Below are positions 1 through 4,444 of a DNA stretch of 8,581 bases, one piece after another. Origin of the DNA: a bacterium (GTDB lineage: Bacteria; Atribacterota; JS1; SB-45; 34-128); NCBI GenBank assembly GCA_018903015.1, contig JAHIPR010000131.1:1-8581 (forward strand), written 5' to 3'. Within the stretch, counting starts at the first letter, position 1; every line of letters starts with the position of its first letter. The notes under the pieces are model-generated. The model was not told the DNA's origin. It saw nothing but the letters and a program-made list of their open reading frames with translations, and ran no database searches. Both the position numbers and the translations under genes were made by a program.

Positions 1-15
1 TATACAGAATGATTT

Positions 16-57
16 ATCCTATACGCTAAACGCTGTACGCTCTACGCTATACTTTAG
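16..57. repeat. Degenerate 7-bp tandem repeat (ACGCTNN), upstream of rpsA
   Basis: Six consecutive 7-base units can be laid in one register. ATCCTAT is at 16, ACGCTAA at 23, ACGCTGT at 30, ACGCTCT at 37, ACGCTAT at 44 and the decayed ACTTTAG at 51. The first five bases of the four central units are identical and the last two vary freely. The tract is non-coding. It ends about 10 bases before the rpsA Shine-Dalgarno sequence, so it lies in the 5' leader or promoter region. No convincing -35/-10 pair is visible within it. Its reverse complement (AGCGTNN) recurs after pilB at 3834. Heptad repeats of this kind are known as a class, for example the STRR repeats of cyanobacteria, but the role of this one is unknown. 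Confidence 0.75.
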
Positions 58-83
58 ACCAGAAAAGGAAGGATGTAAGGACT

Positions 84-2072
84 ATGGAGTTACACAAAGA
101 AAATGAAGTAGAAAAAACAGAACACAATTCTAAAGAAGAAATGAATGAAATGATTAACCAATCTTTAGAAAAATTTAAAAAAATAAAAAGAGGAGATATA
201 ATTAAAGGACAGATAATGAAAGTCGATGAAGATGGATATCTGGTTGATATGCAATATAAGATGGAGGGCCATCTCCCTAAAACCGAAAAATCACTCTTTT
301 CTGAAAAAGAAGAAACCATAACCCTCACTTTAGAGATTGGTGATGAAGTTTATCTATATGTTGTTAATGTTGATGAAAAAAATGGAAATGTTTCTTTATC
401 AAAAGAGAAGGCAAAATATTTTCAACTATGGGAAAAACTTAATGAAATATATAGAAAGAAAGAAAAAATTAATGCAGAAGTAATCGAAAAAAATTCAAAT
501 GGTTTGATTGTTAATGTAGGATTAAAAGGATTTATTCCTAAATCTCAGATCGAAACCAAATTTATAAAAGATGAGGATTTAGACAAATATATAGGGAAAA
601 AATTAGATTTCTTCATAATCAAGCTGGAGAAAAAAGAGAATAAAATTATTCTCTCCCATCGTCTAATTATAGAAAAAGAACGTAAAGTAATGCATAAAAA
701 AACATTAGCTGATTTAACAGTGGGACAGGAAAAAGAAGGGGTTGTAACCAACATTACGAAATTTGGAGCGTTTGTTGATATAGGTGGAGTCGAAGGGTTG
801 CTTCATATTTCAGAAATTACCTGGCGCGATATGAAGGATGCCACTAAATTACTAAAAGTTGGGGATAAAATAAAGGTAAAAATTATTGAATACAATAAAG
901 AAAATAAAAAAATATCCCTGAGCATAAAACAATTTTCCCCGAGTCCCTGGGAGAATATGATAGAAAAGTATTCTATTGGTGACGAAGTAGAAGGAAAAGT
1001 GATAAAAATTAAAGATTTTGGTGCTTTTGTTGAAATAGAAGAAGGCATTAATGGGCTATTACATATTTCAGAAATGGCCTGGGCCTATGTAAAGAATCCT
1101 TCAGAATTAGTTTCCGAAGGAGAAGTTTTAAAATTAAGAATTTTAGAAATCGATCCCGAGAAAAAGAAAATATCCTTAGGTTTAAAACAATTATTAGCTA
1201 ACCCCTGGGAGGATGTTAAAAAAAAATATTCTATTGGTTCGGTCGTGGAAGGGAAAATCACTCAAGTAACTTCTTATGGAGCCAATGTAGAGCTGGAAAC
1301 GGGAGTATCCGGCGTAATTCATTTATCTGAGATTGATTGGGAATATGTAGAAAGACCTTCTGCGGTACTTAAAAAATATATGGTACTCCCTCTAAAAGTA
1401 ATAAAAATTGATGAGGATGCCCACTTAATATTTTTAAGCAGAAAACGGACTTTACCCAACTCCTGGGAGGATATAGATAAATTTTATAAAATAGGTTCAG
1501 TTGCAAAAGGCAAGGTAATAAGATTAAGAGACTTTGGAGCATTTATTAAATTGGATAAGGGAATAGAAGGATTTGTTCCTGTATCAGAAATAGATTGGGA
1601 CAGAATTAAACATCCGAGTGAGAAATTAAAGAAAGACCAGGAATACGAGTTTAAGGTAATAAAAATAGACAAAGAAAAATCACAGCTGACTTTAAGTAAA
1701 AAAAGATTATTACCAGACCCCTGGTTAGATATTAAAAGGAAATATGCAGTTGGAACTTTAGTGGAAGGTAAGGTAGTAAATCTTACCGATTTTGGTGCCT
1801 TTGTAAACTTAGAAGAAAATATTGATGGTTTAGTCCCCTTAATAGAAATATCCCACAACAAAATAGATAATCCGAAAAGCGTTCTTTCGGTGGGAGAAGA
1901 AGTGACAACTTTGGTGATAAAATTAGATAGCCAAAGGAAAAAGATAAGTTTAAGTATTAGAAGAGCTGAAAAAGAAGAACAAAAAAGATTTATGAAAGAG
2001 TATAATAAAAAACAAAGTGTAGATAAAATATTGTTTAAGGATTTATTTGGAGACTTGTTTATAAAGAAATAA
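84..2072 (+). CDS. rpsA: 30S ribosomal protein S1-like protein with seven S1 RNA-binding domains
   Basis: This is a 662-residue protein built almost wholly of S1 (OB-fold) RNA-binding domains, at about residues 37-109, 126-194, 214-283, 299-369, 385-455, 471-541 and 557-627. From the third domain on they recur every 85-86 residues. Each of these starts with a [YT]xxG...(E/K)GKV- or GVV-like strand and carries GAF/GAN followed by G(V/I)xGhxxhxEI. Joints of the type PxPW..(I/V)..(K/F)Y separate them. The first two are more divergent, as expected for the ribosome-binding half of S1. A charged 35-residue leader and a lysine-rich tail complete it. S1 helps the small subunit capture structured mRNA. 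E. coli S1 has six domains and 557 residues, so this version has one extra. ATG 84 is preceded by AAGGAAGGA (65-73) at about 10 bases. The earlier ATG at 73 is followed at once by a stop. In Clostridia S1 repeats are often joined to or adjacent to IspH, but no such part is visible here. A general S1-domain regulator is the alternative. Confidence 0.9.
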   Translation: MELHKENEVEKTEHNSKEEMNEMINQSLEKFKKIKRGDIIKGQIMKVDEDGYLVDMQYKMEGHLPKTEKSLFSEKEETITLTLEIGDEVYLYVVNVDEKNGNVSLSKEKAKYFQLWEKLNEIYRKKEKINAEVIEKNSNGLIVNVGLKGFIPKSQIETKFIKDEDLDKYIGKKLDFFIIKLEKKENKIILSHRLIIEKERKVMHKKTLADLTVGQEKEGVVTNITKFGAFVDIGGVEGLLHISEITWRDMKDATKLLKVGDKIKVKIIEYNKENKKISLSIKQFSPSPWENMIEKYSIGDEVEGKVIKIKDFGAFVEIEEGINGLLHISEMAWAYVKNPSELVSEGEVLKLRILEIDPEKKKISLGLKQLLANPWEDVKKKYSIGSVVEGKITQVTSYGANVELETGVSGVIHLSEIDWEYVERPSAVLKKYMVLPLKVIKIDEDAHLIFLSRKRTLPNSWEDIDKFYKIGSVAKGKVIRLRDFGAFIKLDKGIEGFVPVSEIDWDRIKHPSEKLKKDQEYEFKVIKIDKEKSQLTLSKKRLLPDPWLDIKRKYAVGTLVEGKVVNLTDFGAFVNLEENIDGLVPLIEISHNKIDNPKSVLSVGEEVTTLVIKLDSQRKKISLSIRRAEKEEQKRFMKEYNKKQSVDKILFKDLFGDLFIKK

Positions 2073-2107
2073 AATAGTCGTTAACGAATACGGCGGGAGT
2101 TATATAA

Positions 2108-3823
2108 ATGGAAATGCCCAAAAACCCTTTTACTAATAAAAGAATCGGAGATATTTTAATTGAACAGGGATTAATTACCCCCCAACAGTTAAAAGAAGCC
2201 CTTGAAATGCAAAAAAACGGCAATAAAAAACGATTGGGTGAAATATTCGTTGAAACAGGGGTAATAACCAGGGAAGAGCTATATGAGGTTTTACAATATG
2301 TTTACGAAACAGAATATGTAGACCTATCTAATTATGTAATAGACCCGGAAGTTATATCTCTTATATCTGAAAAAATTGCCTTACGGTTAAAATTAATCCC
2401 CATAAGTAAAAATAATGGTGAATTAATTATTGCTATGGCTAACCCATTAGATGTTTATGCTATAGATTTTGTAAGAGACCATACCAAGATTAAAAAGATT
2501 AAATCATTGATGGCCCCCGAAGAAGATATCCTAAATGCGATTACTAATTATTATGAACTGGGCGAATATGACGACATAATTGAAAGATTGGGAACAGAAG
2601 TAGTATTTAAAGAAGAAGAATATGAGGAAGATTCTAAAAAATTAGAAGCAATAAGTAGGGAAGCTCCTATTATACAGCTGGTAAATATGTTAATTGTGCA
2701 AGGCGTTAAGGATAGAGCAAGTGATATTCACATTGAACCAAATGAAAAAGGGCTTTTAATTCGTTTCCGTATTGATGGAATGCTTCATGATATTAGAACT
2801 TTACCTAATACAATAAAATCTGCGGTTATCTCCCGGATAAAAATATTAGCCAAGATGGATATTGCTGAAAGACGCCTTCCCCAGGATGGACGTTTTCAGG
2901 TAAAATTCGGAACCAGAGAAGTTGACTTAAGAGTTTCTAGCATACCTATCGTATTTGGGGAGAAAGTTGTTTTAAGATTATTAGATAAAAGTAAAGGATT
3001 GATAAAATTAGAACAACTTGGATTCATTCCTGAGCAATTAGAGGAATTTAAATCTATAATAACTAAATCTTATGGAATAATTTTATTAACCGGACCTACT
3101 GGCAGCGGAAAAACTACCACTTTATATGCCGCTTTAAACGAAGTAAATTCTAAGGATAAGAATATTATAACCGTAGAAGACCCGGTAGAATATAAATTAA
3201 ACAGAATAAATCAAATCCAAGTAAAACCAAAAATAGATTTAACTTTTGCCAATACACTTCGCTCAATATTAAGGCAGGATCCGGATATTATAATGGTCGG
3301 GGAAATAAGAGATGCTGAAACTGCGCAAATTGCAGTTCAAGCAGCTTTAACCGGACATTTAGTTTTAAGTACTCTTCATACCAATGATGCCGCCAGTGCC
3401 ATCACCAGACTGATCGATATGAATGTTGAAACATTTTTAATTTCATCTTCAGTGATAGCGGTAATAGCTCAAAGATTGGTTAGAGTTATATGCGAAAAAT
3501 GCAAAGAAGAATACCTACCCGGAAAAGATGTTTTAAGCGGACTTAATATAAAGGCCAACTCGAACGATGATGGTAAAGTTAAACTATACAGAGGAACAGG
3601 TTGTCCTTTCTGCAAGAACACAGGATATTACGGAAGAACCTCTATATATGAACTTATTGTCTTGGATGAGGATATTAGAACATTAATAATATCAAAAGCT
3701 TCAAGTAATATTATCAAAGATACTGCTATTAAAAAAGGAATGAAAACGTTAAAGGATAGCGGGCTGAAAAAAGCATTGCAGGGAATTACTACTATTGAAG
3801 AAGTGCTAAGAGTTGCAGGATAG
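2108..3823 (+). CDS. pilB: Type IV pilus assembly ATPase PilB / type II secretion GspE family, with MshEN N-domain
   Basis: This 571-residue cytoplasmic hexameric ATPase is predicted to drive pilin polymerisation or type II secretion. The N-terminal region carries two tandem 24-residue motifs of the MshEN cyclic-di-GMP-binding type, at residues 12-35 (RIG...G..T....L...L..Q) and 42-65 (RLG...G..T....L...L). A T2SSE-N-like region follows to about 155. The motor domain has Walker A GPTGSGKT at 329-336, the Asp box ITVEDPVEY with E357/D358, Walker B IMVGEIRD at 395-402 and the His box around H417-H424. A zinc-binding tetracysteine is seen as C462/C465 and C499/C502, and the C-terminus is typical of PilB. 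The tetracysteine and the MshEN region favour PilB/GspE over the retraction motor PilT. GGGAG at 2095-2099 lies 8 bases before the ATG. The gene follows rpsA after 35 bases, so co-transcription is plausible. No pilT, pilC or pilin gene is next to it. Codon use matches its neighbours. Confidence 0.93.
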   Translation: MEMPKNPFTNKRIGDILIEQGLITPQQLKEALEMQKNGNKKRLGEIFVETGVITREELYEVLQYVYETEYVDLSNYVIDPEVISLISEKIALRLKLIPISKNNGELIIAMANPLDVYAIDFVRDHTKIKKIKSLMAPEEDILNAITNYYELGEYDDIIERLGTEVVFKEEEYEEDSKKLEAISREAPIIQLVNMLIVQGVKDRASDIHIEPNEKGLLIRFRIDGMLHDIRTLPNTIKSAVISRIKILAKMDIAERRLPQDGRFQVKFGTREVDLRVSSIPIVFGEKVVLRLLDKSKGLIKLEQLGFIPEQLEEFKSIITKSYGIILLTGPTGSGKTTTLYAALNEVNSKDKNIITVEDPVEYKLNRINQIQVKPKIDLTFANTLRSILRQDPDIIMVGEIRDAETAQIAVQAALTGHLVLSTLHTNDAASAITRLIDMNVETFLISSSVIAVIAQRLVRVICEKCKEEYLPGKDVLSGLNIKANSNDDGKVKLYRGTGCPFCKNTGYYGRTSIYELIVLDEDIRTLIISKASSNIIKDTAIKKGMKTLKDSGLKKALQGITTIEEVLRVAG

Positions 3824-3833
3824 TAAGGATAAT

Positions 3834-3924
3834 AGCGTGGAGCGTTTAGCGTAGAGCGTAGAGTTAGGAAAGAGGGAGTCAGAAGCCAGAAGCCAAATTA
3901 GTATTTAGTATAAAGTATAGCAAA
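3834..3924. repeat. Degenerate 7-bp tandem repeat tract after pilB (AGCGTNN and two other heptad families)
   Basis: The tract begins 10 bases after the pilB stop codon and keeps a 7-base register for about 13 units. AGCGTGG is at 3834, AGCGTTT at 3841, and AGCGTAG at 3848 and 3855. Degraded units AGTTAGG, AAAGAGG and GAGTCAG occupy 3862-3882. AAGCCAG and AAGCCAA are at 3883 and 3890. ATTAGTA, TTTAGTA and TAAAGTA are at 3897, 3904 and 3911, and TAGCAAA at 3918. Three different heptad words therefore share one phase, which suggests local slippage duplications of successive 7-mers. The AGCGTNN part is the reverse complement of the ACGCTNN tract at the left end of the window. No open reading frame or terminator is apparent in 3824-3986, and the remainder (3925-3986) is featureless A-rich sequence. 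Confidence 0.7.
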
Positions 3925-3986
3925 GAAAATAAAAGAGAAGTACAATTCAGGTGCAAAAGATAAAGTCAGAATAAAAAAAAGCAGAA

Positions 3987-4018
3987 ATGTCATTGCGAGG
4001 CGAAGCCGTGGCAATCCC
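3987..4018 (+). repeat. Left REP-like repeat of the GIY-YIG unit
   Basis: This 32-base element starts ATGTCATTGCGAGG and ends GTGGCAATCCC. It can fold on itself. ATTGC (3992-3996) pairs with GCAAT (4011-4015), and within that GGC (3999-4001) pairs with GCC (4005-4007) around a GAA loop. It is the inverted counterpart of the repeat at 4347-4384. From memory, 'GTCATTGCGAGG...GCAATCCC' sequences are dispersed in many unrelated bacterial genomes; copy number here cannot be judged from one window. Confidence 0.75.
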
Positions 4019-4310
4019 TTTTAATAGGAAGCAATATTATGTTTACATAATGACTAATAAAATAAATACCGTTTTATATACTGGAGTTACCAGCGATTTA
4101 CAGAAAAGAATTTGGGAACATAAAGAAAAAGCAATTAATGGATTTACAAAAAACTATAATATCAATAAATTAATATTTTTTGAAATATATAATGACCCAG
4201 AAAACGCCATTTTAAGAGAGAAACAGATAAAAGCAGGTTCAAGGACTAAGAAGGTTGAATTGATTATAGGAATTAATCCAGAATGGAAAGATTTGTATGA
4301 TAAACTATAA
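3987..4310 (+). CDS. Small GIY-YIG nuclease family protein (COG2827-like)
   Basis: Up to 107 residues form a single-domain GIY-YIG endonuclease. The GIY strand is seen as YYVYIM at 17-22 and the YIG strand as YTGVT at 31-35. The catalytic helix contains R41 and H45 (LQKRIWEHK), and the metal-ligand glutamate is probably E78 in ILREKQIK. Family members nick or cleave DNA; the biological substrate of these stand-alone versions is largely unknown. The start is uncertain. ATG 3987 lies at the very edge of the flanking repeat and has no good Shine-Dalgarno sequence, so residues 1-10 would be repeat-encoded. GTG 4008, still inside the repeat, has GAGG (3997-4000) 7 bases upstream and gives a 100-residue protein with an intact domain. 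The next ATG (4050) would remove the GIY strand and is unlikely. The gene has its own repeat-bounded setting and looks inserted between pilB and alaS. Confidence 0.88.
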   Translation: MSLRGEAVAIPFNRKQYYVYIMTNKINTVLYTGVTSDLQKRIWEHKEKAINGFTKNYNINKLIFFEIYNDPENAILREKQIKAGSRTKKVELIIGINPEWKDLYDKL

Positions 4311-4314
4311 AACG

Positions 4315-4384
4315 TGTCATTGCAAATAGTAGTTATATAATATAATGGGATTGCTTCGGTCGTTTTACTCCCTCGCAATGACAT
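4315..4384. repeat. Right REP-like repeat of the GIY-YIG unit, a 70-base imperfect palindrome
   Basis: TGTCATTGC (4315-4323) pairs perfectly with GCAATGACA (4375-4383). Inside this arm lie an AT-rich stretch (TATAATATAAT at 4336-4346) and the core repeat 4347-4384, which reads GGGATTGCTTCGG... to ...CCTCGCAATGACAT. GGGA (4347-4350) can also pair with TCCC (4369-4372). The core is the inverted partner of the left repeat, with a different, longer centre (CTTCGGTCG version). The element begins 4 bases after the nuclease stop codon. As RNA it could act as a stem-loop at the 3' end of the nuclease message, but there is no T run, so it is not a standard intrinsic terminator. Confidence 0.72.
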
Positions 4385-4389
4385 AATAC

Positions 4390-4418
4390 TTCTTTGATTA
4401 ATCTAAAAAATTTATAAT
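4390..4418 (+). promoter_or_regulatory. Possible sigma-70-type promoter for alaS
   Basis: A perfect TATAAT is present at 4413-4418, 26 bases before the alaS start. Upstream, a TTGATT at 4394-4399 is only 13 bases away. The hexamer at the ideal 17-base spacing (4390-4395, TTCTTT) is poor. The -10 match is good but such AT-rich DNA yields chance matches. No T-box specifier or antiterminator (GGGTGGNACCGCG type) is seen ahead of alaS, so amino-acid-sensing control of that kind is not supported. Confidence 0.35.
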
Positions 4419-4424
4419 ATTTTT

Positions 4425-4433
4425 GGGAAGGAG
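4425..4433 (+). promoter_or_regulatory. Strong Shine-Dalgarno for alaS that favours the GTG start
   Basis: GGGAAGGAG lies 11 bases ahead of GTG 4445 and 20 bases ahead of the in-frame ATG at 4454. The spacing to GTG is slightly long but far better than to the ATG, so it decides the start in favour of GTG. Confidence 0.7.
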
Positions 4434-4444
4434 TAATAGCACAC

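Larger units (their letters stand above)
3987..4384. mobile_element. Candidate small mobile unit: GIY-YIG nuclease gene inside terminal inverted repeats
   Basis: A perfect 14-base inverted repeat, ATGTCATTGCGAGG at 3987-4000 and CCTCGCAATGACAT at 4371-4384, bounds a segment holding exactly one gene, a GIY-YIG nuclease. Each end then continues inward, through a variable stretch, to GCAATCCC (4011-4018) or its complement GGGATTGC (4347-4354). The coding region starts inside the left repeat and stops 4 bases before the right repeat begins. The GC-rich repeat ends contrast with the AT-rich surroundings. No target-site duplication beyond the dinucleotide AA on each side can be seen, and no transposase is present. 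Mobility is therefore inferred. The alternative is a pair of REP-like palindromes that happen to flank the gene. Confidence 0.45.

Noticed and set aside
16..57. Heptad tract as a CRISPR array
   Set aside because: Units are 7 bases with no spacers and there are no cas genes.
2078..2087. TCGTTAACGA palindrome between rpsA and pilB
   Set aside because: It is only ten bases, with no T run and no second copy in the window; it is too short to call an operator or terminator.
3824..3986. A small gene or RNA between pilB and the nuclease
   Set aside because: No start with a Shine-Dalgarno site opens a convincing frame, and the sequence is explained by heptad repeats and A-rich filler.
4154..4384. 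A 76-codon - strand frame beginning MSLRG across the right repeat
   Set aside because: It runs antisense through the nuclease gene, shows no domain, and its start peptide is simply the inverted repeat read from the other end.
4385..4444. T-box riboswitch ahead of alaS
   Set aside because: No GGGTGGNACCGCG-like element, specifier stem or terminator is present, and the space is too short after the repeat.
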